A stretch of 64,000 bases of DNA from Amorphophallus konjac (GCA_022559845.1 CM040128.1:175638413-175702412); one strand, 5' to 3'. Positions 22,095-34,080 are shown, counted from the stretch's first letter. Translations and numbers: made by a program. Notes: generated by a model not told the origin, from the sequence alone.

Positions 22095-25000
22095 TCTAGG
22101 AATGATAGGCCAAGGGTAGTACCTAGGAAGAAGTCCAAGGGGAGGCAGATCCCTCGTCGATTCCTTCTGGATTTAGCCGCCAGGTGTCAAGCCCTCCTTG
22201 CCATCCCCCAGTTGCTAGAGAATCCCATCCGGCTACCGGAAATAGAATGTGAGGGCGACTGTGCATTTGATGAAGGGTATGGAGTCTACGAGATCGCGGA
22301 TGAAGAATGCCCCACTGAAGATGAGGGTGAAGAATATGATGATGCGGCGGGCGCATACGCTAGTGGAATAAGGAGATTCGACGAGCCGTCAACCGCCGTA
22401 GAAGAATCCACCAAAGAAGTCAACTTGGGAACTAAGAAAGACCCTAGGATCATCCTCATAAGTGACAACCTACCACCCTCTGAAGAAGAGACATTAATTG
22501 AGGTTCTCAAGGAATATAAGGACACGTTCGCATGGAGCTACGAGGATATGCCGGGTCTGGATTCAACCTTGGTCGAACACCGTTTAACCCTAAAACCAGG
22601 GTCCGTCTCGGTAAAACAAAGGTTAAGGCGTTTCCACCCTCAAATGGCTTTGAAAATGAAAGAAGAGGTCGATAAGCTCCACAAAGCCAGGTTCATTAGA
22701 GTCGTTCTTTATCCTCAATGGGTGGCGAACATTGTCCCGGTCATGAAGAAAGATGGGAAAGTCAGGATTTGTATCGACTTCCGGGACCTTAACCGCGCGT
22801 GTCCGAAAGATGATTTTCCCTTACCTCACATTGATGTGTTGATTGATAACACGGCAGGCTACGAAACCCTCTCATTCATGGATGGATTTTCAGGATACAA
22901 TCAAATTCGTTTGGCAGAAGAGGATCAGGAAAAGACGTCATTCACTACCCCTTGGGGAACATATTGTTACGTGGTCATGCCGTTCGGATTAAAGAATGCT
23001 GGAGCTACTTACCAAAGAGCGATGATGACCATATTTCATGACATGATGCACATATATCTGGAAGTGTATGTGGATGACTTATTGGTAAAATCAAGGACCA
23101 GGATGGAACATCCAGAAGTTTTGGCTAAGGTCTTGCAGAGGTCAAAGGAGTTCCAACTGAAAATGAACCCGAAGAAGTGTGTGTTTGGTGTGTCGTCAAG
23201 TAAATTGCTGGGGTTCATTGTGAGCAAAAGAGGGATCGAGATAGATCCCGACAAAGCTAAGGCTATCAGGGATATGTCGCCTCCCAAGAATTTGAGGGAA
23301 GTCCGAGGTTTAATCGGGAGGTTGCAGTTTATTCGTCGATTTGTGTCTCAACATTCACAAAGGTGTAGACCTCTCTACGAGTTGACCAAGCCAGGAGTAG
23401 AATTCCACTGGAATTCTAAATGTCAGAGAGCTTTTGAAGGGTTGAAGGAATATCTGGCTAGTCCACCCGTTCTCATTCCACCCAAACCAGAAAAACCTCT
23501 GATCCTTTACGTCTCAGTCTTGGATGACTCCGTGGGAGCCGTCCTCGCACAAGCTGATGAAGAAGGTAAGGAACGGGTAACCTATTACTTGTCCAAACTT
23601 CTCAATCCCTGTGAGCAGAAGTACACCGTCATGGAGAAAACCTGTGCTGCCCTCGTTTGGGTAGTGCAAAAATTGAAGCACTACTTCTTGGCTCATGAGG
23701 TCCACTTGATTGCTCGAATGAATCCTATCAAATTCCTTCTGGAGAAAGCCGTCCTTACGGATAGGCTAGCACGCTGGCAAAGTTTTCTCTCTCAGTTTGA
23801 CATCACCTATATCCAGCAAAAGGCGATTAAAGGCTATGTCATAGCCGAGCATCTCGCTCACCATCCTCTTCCCAAGTTCGATCCCGTCCAATCAGAGTTT
23901 CCAGATGATGAACTAATGTCCGTCAACCAATCAGATGAGCCAATGTGGACGCTATATTTTGATGGAGCTCTGAATTCTCAAGGGAGAGGAATCGGCATCG
24001 CCCTCCTGTCGCCTGAAGGCCTCACATTCCCATTGGCATACCAACTCAAATTTCCAGTCACCAACAATATAGCCGAATATGAAGCTCTCATAGCTGGCCT
24101 AGAACTCGCTCATTCTTTTCGTATCACTGAGTTGCGAGTCGTAGGTGATAGTCAACTCATCCTTCGCCAGGTGCTCACTAAATATCGCACTCGCGATCCC
24201 AAACTCAAGCCATACCAAGAACTCACTGCTGCCTTTGCCAAACTGTTCGCCAAACTGATCTTTGTTCATGTCCCTCGTCATCAGAATATTCTCGCCGATG
24301 CCCTCGCCTCGTTGGCATTATCCATAAGGTTCCCTCTAGGAAGATGGTTTAAGTCCATTTCCATCTACAAACTTCACGCCCCTGCAATCGATGATGCTTC
24401 CTATGTAAATATCAAAGACAGGATAGTAAGAAAGATCCTGCAGGAAGATATCCTTGAGAAGAGGGAGATCATGTTGGCAGAGGTTGAAGAAGAACTGGCT
24501 GATGAAGAGAAACCATGGTTCTATGAAATTGTCAAATACTACCAAGATCAGTCTTATCCTGAAGGGGCCACCACAGAGGACAAGAAAGCCATAAGAAGGG
24601 TGGCTCAGAAATATACATTGGTTGGAGGTCTACTCTATAGGAGAAGCCTTACTGGTATTCTGTTAAGATGTCTTGGTGACGATGAGGTTTGGAAATGTGT
24701 AGAGGAGACGCACTCGGGCGTATGCGGTGGCCACGTGAATAGTCAGATGCTCTCCAAGAAGATCATTAGCCAAGACTTTTATTGGCCCACTATGGAAGAA
24801 GATTGTGCTGTCTATGTCCGTAAGTGTGTCAAGTGTCAACTTCACGCCGATAAAATCCATTCACCATCTTCCTCACTTCATCCAATATCTTCCCCGTGGC
24901 CTTTCTCCATGTGGGCATTCGACATCATTGGTCCCCTAGGTGATCCCAATTCCCTCACCAAGCAGAAATCTTTCATCCTTACTGCGACGGAATACTTCAC

Positions 25001-25256
25001 CAAATGGGCCGAAGCCGAAGCTTACGTAGAAATCAAGGCGTCAACAGTCTGCAAGTTCATCATGAAAAACATCCTCGCCAGATTCGGCGTCCCAAGCATA
25101 ATCGTCACCGATAATGGGCCACAGTTCATTTCTCAGGACCTACAGGACCTCTGCAAAAGGTACGCAATTTCATTGCATCATTCATCGCCTTATTACCCAC
25201 AAGGTAACGGCCAAGCGGAGGCCACCAATAAAACATTGCTCAAAATCATCAAAAAA
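22095..25256 (+). pseudogene. pol: Reverse transcriptase, dual RNase H and integrase of element B
   Basis: Continuous frame. RT: motif A region SFMDGFSGYNQIRL near 22880, VMPFGLKNAGATYQR near 22975 and catalytic YVDD at 23067-23078. First RNase H around 23490-23800. A second, archaeal-type RNase H starts at 23943 (TLYFDGALNSQGRGIG ... NNIAEYEALIAGL). Integrase has an HHCC zinc site at 24710-24840 (HSGVCGGH, CVKCQ), first Asp in FDIIGPLGD at ~24920, second in TDNGPQF at ~25110, and Glu in GNGQAEATNK at ~25205. No stop occurs inside. A one-base loss in an A-run near 25252 shifts the frame. These enzymes copy the RNA and insert the cDNA. Confidence 0.88.
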
Positions 25257-25774
25257 CCTGCGAGTCTAGTAAGTTTTCAGACTGGCCAGAAAAGCTTATC
25301 GAAGCTCTATGGGCCTATCGCACTTCAATCCGTACCCCCACCGGGCAGACTCCATTTGCCCTTACTTATGGTATGGAAGCGGTAGTCCCGTACGAGACTC
25401 TGATCCCTTCTCTCAGGGTACAATTGGACGAGGAATTTCCCCTCGACGATCGTCGTAATTCACTCCTCGTCCAGTTGGAACTCTTGGATGAGAAACGGCT
25501 GGCCGCTGCCGAACACGCGCATGTGTATCAAAATGGACTCGCTCGCTTTTACCAAAAGAAAGTCGTTGAGAGAAAATTCAAAGTCGGTGAGATGGTCGTA
25601 AAAAGAATTTTTGTCAAACCTGGAGGTCCGCGTTCTAAGCTCCAACCCAATTGGGAAGGACCATTTGTAATTCAAGCCGTGTACCCTGGCAACGCCTACA
25701 AGCTAGTCAACGCCGAAGGGACCGAGTTATCCCACCCTTGGAATGGGCTTTATCTTAAGAAATACTACCCTTAG
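25257..25774 (+). pseudogene. C-terminal integrase of element B after a frameshift
   Basis: The frame beginning before 25373 continues the integrase (GMEAVVPYETLIPSLR, then VGEMVVKRIFVK and NWEGPFVIQAVYPGNAYKL) and ends at TAG 25774 with the Tat-type ending NGLYLKKYYP. It has no chromodomain, as expected for Tat. It is read in a different frame from 22095-25256 because of the single-base indel near 25252. Confidence 0.82.
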
Positions 25775-27539
25775 CACAAAAAAAATGATGAAAAGATAAA
25801 AACATCAAAAACAAAGAAATATCGAAAACCACTAAAAATATAGAAAATTCAAAATGCCGATGCCTGGCAGTCACCATGTAGTTAAGTTCCTGCATCTAAC
25901 CTTCATGTTAGGATAGGGCCCATTAAGGCTTGGTAGTCACCGGGTCTTGGTTTGCCAGAACCGTGGAGATCCCTGTCCGGCCACGTCGGCCTATGCTCGC
26001 TCGAAGGAAGCTAACATGTGCTCACTTATGTATTTTATTCAAAAAAAAGTCGGTAGCATCACCTACGGTGGAGCGTCACCCAGAAGATCCCCGGAAGCTA
26101 TAATCTTTATTCTTTTCTCTTCGACCAAATGAGACAGTCGGCGCCCTTAAAACACTGAGCATGAGAAACCAAAACTCAAACCCCAAAGGCAAGAGTAGGA
26201 TCCATTTCCTCGAGCATCGATCAGAGCACGAGAAGAGGGCAGTGTCCCCGCAGGCATACAAAAAGGGAGCCCACAAACGTCAAACGATTATATCTCCCTC
26301 ACAAAAAGAAATACAAAATCAAAATCAAGAGAAAAGCCTGGTCGTGACCGTGCCTGTTGCGATAAACGGAACCCCTCAAAGCAAAAGTCTAAATCCACAA
26401 AAGGGGCCGTGGAATGTAAATGCTCGAGATTTGGTCCGAAGTTGTCCGAAAGGAAAGAGTTAATGGGCCCTTATTCGCTCGCCGGGTTAACGGTTTTGCT
26501 GATCCTCTCAGGAGGTTTATCCCCCACGCTCTTCCTTCTTCCTCTAAAGATGAAGGTTCGATGGGGTTTCTGAAAGGTGAAAACTCCCCAGGGTCTACGA
26601 CCTTATTTTAATATACACATTTGGTTGCCTACTTTGAAAAGCAAAAGCTATCGCTGTGAAGGAGTCTCCGTGTTTCTGGCTGGTCAAGACCCCTGTTTAC
26701 CACCTTGATGTCTTCTTGTTTAACCCCGGGCTTAGGCCAATGCAAGCGCGTCACCTATGGGTGCGACGGCGTCTGATTCCGGGTCAGCGTCGCGCGGTTG
26801 GTCGTTAGGGTTCCAGGGTGTTCCATCATATACCATCTAGAGTTGTGAGGAAACAGACCCGGGTCGGGCAAATCATTTACCTCGAACACCTTTTGGGTGA
26901 ATCCCTATGGTCGGAAGCAACTGGGAGCCTAAGCATGGCATGACGGTATTGTCATCAGGGTAAGTCTTAGCCGGCGGGATTATCATTCGAGGGGTCTAGA
27001 GGCCCAAATCAACCTAGATGTGCACTTAGGATACCTGGGAGGTTAGTAAGAAACCCCTGTTCTCACGTAGGTTAGGTGCCATTTGGGTGCTTGTCGGGCG
27101 TTAGCAACAAAAAAAATTGAAATAATAAAAATAACAAAAAAATGGAAAAGAGAAAATGTACATATTTGCAAACAAAAAATCTTTTTTATGATAAAATAAA
27201 AAAAATGCGAAATATAAAAGAAAATAAATCAATTTTGCATGATCGCATTTGCGTACAGCATCTCACTTTAATACCGCTTGCATTCGTGTGCTTGCCTGTC
27301 GCATTTATCGTCACCACATTTTTCCATTGCCTTCGTTAATAAAGGCTTGGCCCCTTGACCAGTTATCAAGGATAGTCACAGTGACCATTTGCTTATTGAG
27401 CAAGGGGCCAAGTCAGAACAGAAATTCTGATTTGTTTGTTTCAGTGATGTGTGCAGGGATACAGGCAACAGAAGCAAAGGTGAAAAATAAACAAACCAAA
27501 CCTTGTATTTTATTCCAAAAAACCAAAAAAATTATTACA
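25775..27539 (+). other. Non-coding spacer between B pol and the first antisense gene
   Basis: About 1.77 kb. The small frames here (for example 26161-26463) have no recognisable content. A-rich runs occur at 25780-25850 and 27100-27240. It probably serves as the 3' side of the sense transcript and the terminator side of the antisense gene. Confidence 0.55.
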
Positions 27540-30015
27540 TCAAGTTCCACCCTCTCTCTCCGCATTACTCGTCCCACTACTCTCCTGGCAAAACGCTCTC
27601 AAAGGTGCTACCCAACTATGAAAAGCGGTACTCCTACCGCTCTGTACTCCTCTTCCTATTCCCACATCCCGGCGTTGATCTACGGAAGCAGCAGAGAAAC
27701 TACCAACACGAAAGCCACGCTCTCGTGCTCTTCGGTAGCGCTCCTCACCATCTCTCAGCCACTGTTCAGCAAGACCAAGGCTGATTCGGAGCTCGAATAG
27801 TTGGGCCTCCATGGCCCTTCGTTCCTCCCATTCAGTCAATCTGTTGGCTCTTTCTCTCTCTGCGTCTCTTTCTTTCTCTGCACGTTCTCTCTCGCGGTCT
27901 TCCCTCTCCAACTGGAGAGTGATCCTCAGTTCCACAGCATCCCTAGAGGAGTCGTCATCAGGATGACGCCGCAGTTCCCTCTCCAGTTCTGCTATCCTTG
28001 CCTCCTTCTGCGCAGCTTGGCCAAGCGCTTCTTCCGTCTCCTTTTCCTGCTGAGTGTACCATCTCAGATACACGATAAGGCGTAAATAAAGAGAACTCAA
28101 CACTGAAACTTTTACCTGTATACGGAGCATCCCTTCTGCCTCCGCAGCACACTGCGTGGCATGAGCAAGTTGCTCATGAAGCAAGTCAAGTTCTGAGGTG
28201 GGAATCCACAAACTGGAAGAGGCACCACCTACTCCCATCGCTGGGGAAGCCGCGCCAATCTGGGCATGCTAAGACCGCGTGAATTAGCTGCCAACATCTG
28301 GAATCTGGAGTTTTAATTAGGAACGTACTGTACACCTACCAAGGCGCTCGTAGCTCCGCGGGTATTACCCAATTGTTCCATCTCTGCCAAGCGAGTTCGT
28401 AAATTCGCTATCATGGCATCCCGGACATCCTGCAGCCTTACGAGTCAGCATTTTCACCAAAACTAGGAAAAGGAGAAAGAAGAAAAGAGAAAAAGAGGAA
28501 ACCTACCTCCACAAGTCCCCGGGGTTGGAACCACTTTGCGTACTTTGTCCTATATAGACGCAAGTAGTCCTCGCTGTCCCGCGCCTGTGATTCTACAATC
28601 GTGCCACCCCGTTGCCAGTCTTCATACTGTTCAGGGAACCGCACGCGCCAGTCAATGCAGGTCGCCGGTCCCCGCGTCTTTCTCCCGACACGAGGTGGCG
28701 CAGCTGAATCCACCCATTCTTGAGCCAGTCCTAAAGTCCTCATAACTAATCGTAGCCGAAGCGGCTCGATTTCATTCAGGCAGTGCATCCACAGCTCCCG
28801 TCCGAACCGGGCACGACTTGCTAGAACCCACGGCTGGTCGGCATTGACCATGTCTGAGTAGGGTCTCCAGTTTACCATCACTGCAGGGAACTCCTGTAGC
28901 TCCCGCCTTAGCACCATCAGTTGGTAGGTTAGGGGTGCCGCACTCATGATGGGTTCCCACCGCCTGGCTAGCGGCACCATCACAGGTCGCCAATGCCGAG
29001 CTCTCCCCATAGGGAGGTAATAATAGCTCCACAGCTGCACGGCGCAGGTCATCAGAACCTTGCAAAAATACAAAAAAATACAAAACAAGCAAAACCAAAA
29101 AAATACCTGGATGAATGGTGTGAAACCACTCACAGTCATCTCACGATCCGTTTCTTGGAATAGGCCTGCAAACAAGTGTGCCAGCATGGCGGCTCCCCAG
29201 GCATAATACCCTACTCTTTCAAGATCTGACAGCAGCTCCAGGAAGCGACATTGGATACCATCCCCTTTCGAGCTCAGTACCAATCTCCCCAAAAGGAAGA
29301 GGAGAAATCTCCTCAAATCTATGTTGCATCTTTCCCAGTCGCCAAAATCTGTGCAGTACACGGCACGGCATCCTATTTCCATCCTTTCCATGAACTCTTC
29401 TGAGGATTCATCATCCCACCGACGAGTGTCGGTGAGCCCTAATGCATCCATGAGGGACGCCCTAGCTACCGACCTATTTTTTCGACCATCTAGGTCTAAA
29501 CCCAGTAACTTCTGGGCACCTTCTCGGTAGTCCGCGTAAGTGACTCCGGTCACTACCTCGCCATCCACCTTGAGACTCGTAATTCGGACCACATCCTCCA
29601 AGCTGGGCACCATGTGCCCCCAGGGCATCAGGAATGCCCGACTCACTGGGTCCCATCTCTCACATAAGGCTTGGATCAGGATCAGGTCGAGCTGGATCGG
29701 CTCGATCCGAAGGAAGGTGCCAAAACCCATCACGTCTAGCCTGGCCTTCTGAAAATCTGGGAGACCTCGGTATGCTGCCACTACCAACTCCCATGAGATC
29801 TGTGATTTCATCACACTCTACGCATGCAGGGAATGGAGAGGAGGTTTGGTCAGAAAGAAAGGAAGAAAAAAGAATGGAAAAGAGGGCAAGAAAACTTGGC
29901 TTACGAGTTGTGATTGGGCCCTTTCACTAAAGTGTCCTTCGAGGTCCGAAAGCCTCCTAGAATTACTACCACTAGACCTGCTTCTCTTCGAGGAGTGGGA
30001 AGATTCGCCCTCCAT
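27540..30015 (-). CDS. Antisense gene 1 of element B: plant-mobile-domain-like protein with coiled coil
   Basis: Proposed exons (minus strand): 30015-29905, 29817-29107, 29034-28507, 28429-28340, 28259-28116, 28049-27540. All six have lengths divisible by three, all introns (87, 72, 77, 80 and 66 nt) are phase 0 with GT...AG, and the joined frame is open for about 697 codons. Exon 1 is basic and Ser-rich (MEGESSHSSKRSRSSG...RRLSDLEGHFS). Exons 2-3 resemble the plant mobile domain (aminotransferase-like) core: LDLILIQALCERWDP, SLEDVVRIT, then LWSYYYLPMGRARHWRP. The C-terminal exons form an Arg/Glu-rich coiled coil (ERERAEKERDAERERANRL). The 72- and 66-nt introns are also open in frame, so retention is possible. 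Extra antisense ORFs in Tat elements are known; their role is not. The exon model is inference. Confidence 0.68.
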
Positions 30016-30109
30016 CCAACCCTCGGAATTTTGAACTCCTCCTCTCCCGTGAAAACTTGTGCTCCTCGAGTTAGCTCTCGATATACCTGGGAAGATAAAA
30101 GGGACAAGA

Positions 30110-30117
30110 ATTTATAG
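30110..30117 (-). promoter_or_regulatory. TATA box of antisense gene 1
   Basis: CTATAAAT on the minus strand, about 95-100 bp upstream of the ATG at 30015. The sequence downstream (CTTGTCCCTTTTATCTTCC) is pyrimidine-rich as in plant leaders. Antisense gene 2 has a TATA-like site at the same distance. Confidence 0.6.
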
Positions 30118-30601
30118 AAATGGAAGGAGTGCGGGCCAAGATTGCCTCCATCACCTGTTAATGATAGCCCTCGCAATGAGGAACCTGCCACGCGGTCCCG
30201 TGTGTCACTTCACCGCTCGCACATGGTGATTGATTGGACGAAAAATATGACGACTAGCCCCCTATGTTGTCTAGGGAAACCCTATCATGTTTTGGAGGAC
30301 GTCCGTAAAATTTGACACAACATCCGGGAAAAGGGGCTAGGGCCATCATTATTGACTTCGACGGCAGATTCGCGTGGAAAATGGTCACAACAAGACGCGA
30401 TTCTCCGCTTGGCGTTGAGTCTCGGCAGACCCATCACATGGGAACAGTGCAAAGGAGAGGAAGTGTAGGGAAGAAGGAATGCACAAGAGAACAAACGAGC
30501 AGTAGAAAATTAAATCACTCCATTCATAATTCTACATAAGCTGTCATAAACACTACAATCATAGAGAAGAGGCGAGTCCACCAGCTCGTCGATCCTCACC
30601 A
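30118..30601. other. Spacer between the two antisense genes
   Basis: About 480 bp holding the presumed upstream region of antisense gene 1 and the 3' side of antisense gene 2. No further gene seen; a small minus frame at 30285-30494 has no recognisable content. Confidence 0.45.
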
Positions 30602-32912
30602 TCACTCATCTCTCTGGGCGCTCCCCTCCTCTCCCCTGAGGTGCGGGTCCCTCAGAAGCCTCTGGGATCCTCGTGCAGCAGCACCTGCCTCGCCTCTTGG
30701 CGCCTGCTCCGCAGCAGTGACTCGCTGCTCCTCCCCTGGCATGGCAAAGAAGCCACTAGCGGCAATGCGACCAGACTGGCGCAGTCGCTCCCTGAACTCT
30801 CGCGCTCTCTCGTAGCGCGTCTCCATCCCTCCTAGCCTCTGCACGACGGCCTGAAGGCCCAGCTGGAGCACCCTCACTTGGGCCTCCAAGGCCCTCCTCT
30901 CGGTCTGATCCCGCTGTCGCTCGGACCTTCTCTCGGCTTTCTCTCTCTCTGCCTCCCTCCTCATCATCTGCAGAAGAACCCTTAACTCCAGGATGTCTGG
31001 AGAAGGCCTCTCCTCACCACGATGCCGCAGCTCCGTTACAGCCGCCCCCACCTTTTTTTATTTTTTTTTTTAAAATTCAAAAATTTAGGGGCGTCCAGGC
31101 GCCTGGACGCCCCCAAAACAAAAAAACCAAAAAAAAAATAATAAATAAAAGTTGGGGCGTCCAGGACCCTGGACGCCCCCCAAAACAAAAAATCAAATAA
31201 AATAAAATAAAAATTAGGGGCGTCCAGGACCCTGGACGCCCCCAAAACAAAAAAACTTAAAAAAATCAAAAATAAAAAATTAGGGGCGTCCAGGGCCCAG
31301 GACGCCCCCATAATAAAAAATTTCAAAAAAACAAAAATATATATAATAAAAGTAAAAAAGATAAGAGTATGTATATAATCCAAACAAAAGAAAAAAATAC
31401 AAAGAAAAAGAAAAACCACAAAAAAGATAATAATAATTAAGGGAACTGGTCCAAAACTGCCAAATGCCAGATTTTATTCCATCAGAAAAGTAGAATGAGC
31501 TACATCAGGGGCTTAGGCGCCTTAGGCCTTAACTTCCACAGTTCGGTTACATAAGCCCTCCACAGCTCACATTCTTCCCCCACGTGCGCTAAGGCCTTTC
31601 CCGCGACACTTGTCTTCCAGGGTGCTTTGACGGACTTCGCTTCCTTCGCATCCGCTTCAGTACCCAACTCTCTCTTCTTCAAAGGAACGATGCCAGTCGA
31701 TAGTGGGAACGAATGGCGTGGAATGCCGACCTGGAGACAGCATCGATGCGCGTTATAAAGGACAAACTCGGTCGCGCCGATCAATTGAAGATCAACTTCG
31801 GGGGAAGGCCTCATAAGGAGATCAAGCGAAAACAAACATGCCGGTGCGCAAGTAAAGAAGCCTTGTGTCACGGTGCGGAAGTGAGACCGCCAGTCTTCAC
31901 GTTTCTTCAGCCACGGAACGCGGTTCACTACAGTACCACCGAACCCTAACACGTCGGCTATATGATGAAGAGGGCTTTGTTGGAAGAGCTTCGAAGCGGT
32001 TGGCATTCCCTCACGGTGATCAAACTTGAAATGCAAATCCATCCAGCAACTCAGGACAAGTGCGCAACCAAAAGGAGGCTTACCCATGCTCGAGGCAGTA
32101 AGGCCACTATACAGGTAGGCGAGGACAGCGGGTCCCACCCTCTTTCCACGCCAGATCCCGCAGATAGCACTCAGTTGGTCTTCCTCCACCATGTTGTCGG
32201 TATAAGGAAACAAGAGAGCACCCGCCAGACAAATGGTGAACCCCTTCATGATTCCCTCCAAATAGTCATCGTCTGGTGACCCTCTCAGGGCGTCCATAAC
32301 CCACTCCGCAAGCTTTTGGAGATCGATCCCCTTTTGAGTACGGACCTTTCTGGCTGCGTCGGGCGGCATGAAGCTTCCAAGGACGCTTTCGGAAGTCCCC
32401 CGTGTCAGCATCCGCATAGCCTTCACCTTCCCGTCACTCTTGAATTTCTTCAATCCGAGCAGAAGTTCCACCTCCTCGAGGAGGATGGTCACCTCGAAGG
32501 TCGGGAAGATAAAAGTGTGGGTCTGGGGATGCCAGATCTCCACTAGTGCGCCCATAGCCGCCTAGTCCATACGAATCTTCTCATAGTGTTTGGCGTGAAT
32601 AAGTAGCCCCTGCAGATGCCATTTCGAGAGTATGGCCCTCATGCCGATGGAGATGTTGGAAGTTAGCTTTGAAAGCCATGGTAGTTTGGAAAACTTCCTC
32701 GGGCCTGAGAAGAGTGGATATGGCTGGAAGAGAAAAGAAAAAAGAAGAAAGGAAGGTAGTAAGAAGAAGGTTCACGTGGGGAAATTTGAAATGAATCAGC
32801 TTACCATATGCGACATGATCTTCCCACTCAAATGACCCTCGAGGTCGGAGAGTCGCCTGATCTCGCTGCTAGGCCTGCTCCTCTTCATAACGCGGGAAGA
32901 CTCTCCTTCCAT
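30602..32912 (-). pseudogene. Antisense gene 2 of element B: diverged paralogue of gene 1
   Basis: Exon 1 at 32912-32805 (MEGESSRVMKRSRPSS...RRLSDLEGHLSG) matches the first exon of antisense gene 1 and ends at a phase-0 GTAAGC donor. The 81-nt intron ends CTTCCAG at 32724. Exon 2 from 32723 reads in frame through a single TAG at 32562 into a 351-codon frame ending at 31500 (MGALVEIWHPQTHTFIFP, LLEEVELLLGLKKF, CALVLSCWMDLHFKF, WLKKREDWRSHF). This core resembles plant-mobile-domain/DUF7745-type proteins of plant retroelements but differs from gene 1. A coiled-coil segment at 31051-30602 (EREKAERRSERQRDQTERRALEAQV) is clearly related to the end of gene 1. Between them lie four palindromes in AT-rich DNA. 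How 31500 connects to 31051 is not resolved. Confidence 0.58.
31085..31310. repeat. Four palindromes inside antisense gene 2
   Basis: GGGGCGTCCAGG then CxCCTGGACGCCCC-type inverted repeats at about 31088, 31155, 31217 and 31283, period about 65 bp, separated by A-rich spacers. They match the U3 palindromes of this element's LTRs in core (GCGTCCAGG/CCTGGACGC) but with GGGG arms in place of GGAG. Confidence 0.85.
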
Positions 32913-33002
32913 CCTGAAAATCTCTAGATTCTCCTCTCTTTCCTCTCATGAGCTTCCAAAACCCACCTTGGTACATTTGAATGAACTAGCCTAAGGGGAG
33001 TT

Positions 33003-33010
33003 CTTATAGG
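33003..33010 (-). promoter_or_regulatory. TATA-like box of antisense gene 2
   Basis: CCTATAAG on the minus strand, about 95 bp upstream of the ATG at 32912, the same arrangement as in antisense gene 1. Confidence 0.5.
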
Positions 33011-34080
33011 AAGGAAAGATCGCTACAGGACGGAACATGTCACATCAGTGGTCATTGCTAAGATTTTGTCTGGATCTCCTTTGTACTGTGGTGCGATTCT
33101 ACTGTGATTCTGCTACTTTCTGATGTTGCTAACCTTTGCTAGTCTGTGCAGGTTTTACTAACGGACGTCTTTGTCCTGTCTCCTATCCCACCTCTCAATG
33201 GTTGGTCCCACCATGTCATGCATCATAGTATACGATACCTACGCTACTAGAACATGTCAAGGATCTTGCGACCCGAACAAATCTGGGATTTGAGTTCCCC
33301 TTCAACAAAAACAGTGATGATCCCGGAAAAATTTGGGTTGTACGGATAGGCCGTTAACTTGTGGTAGCATGGGGACGACGGTTCCAGTCAGTGAGTTGGT
33401 GCGCGGATAAACGGGCCCCAGCCCAATGTCGGCTCACCGGATCGGTATCCTGACCCGTTCTTAACAAGTTGACAATATTATCCTTGGCTATTTTCTATTT
33501 TAGTTTGTTTTAAATTTTTATTTTAACCCAGCATGCATTCATATAAGATTTTGATTTATTGCGGAAAATCATTCAAGTGATTCGATTGCGAAGGCCGTTG
33601 TGCTTCAATTCCTACAAATATGAGATATTCCACTCCAAATAAAATACTGAGTTTCCTTGAAACGGCCCTACGTTGCTCTTCTAAAAGGAGACCCTTGTTT
33701 GGACAGACCCTCAGATATTCCTTTTTACCTTGTTTGACCCACCTTGGCTGCAGCACTTCCACATTAGCTGGTAACCGCTCCCAAAGGTGAAACCTGCAGG
33801 TTTATGACCCAGGCACTTCCACACCGAGAAGTTGGTCTCCTTTATTTTTCGTGCCTGAGTGCACATTTCACCCTCCTTTATTTGATCTCCGTCCAAGCAA
33901 CCGTCAAGACTTGAAAGACCTCCTTCAAGGTCGCCTCATTGAAACTTCAGGAAAAATTCCAAACAGTACGTCAGAAGCGTGTCTCATTACACCTTGGCAT
34001 CAACTTATCACTCCGCTCCCACTTCATTTCACTCCACTTCGATACCATTCCACTACGTGTCGCTCCCTTGCAAAGCAGAC
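33011..34080 (+). other. 3' non-coding region of element B
   Basis: About 1.07 kb between antisense gene 2 and the polypurine tract. No gene recognised. It would hold upstream control sequence of antisense gene 2 and the 3' UTR of the sense transcript. Confidence 0.5.

Noticed and set aside
27540..32912. Host genes transposed or trapped between LTRs of B
   Set aside because: Possible, but both genes sit between pol and PPT at the place where Tat elements are known to hold extra antisense ORFs, and no other host sequence is present; treated as element genes.
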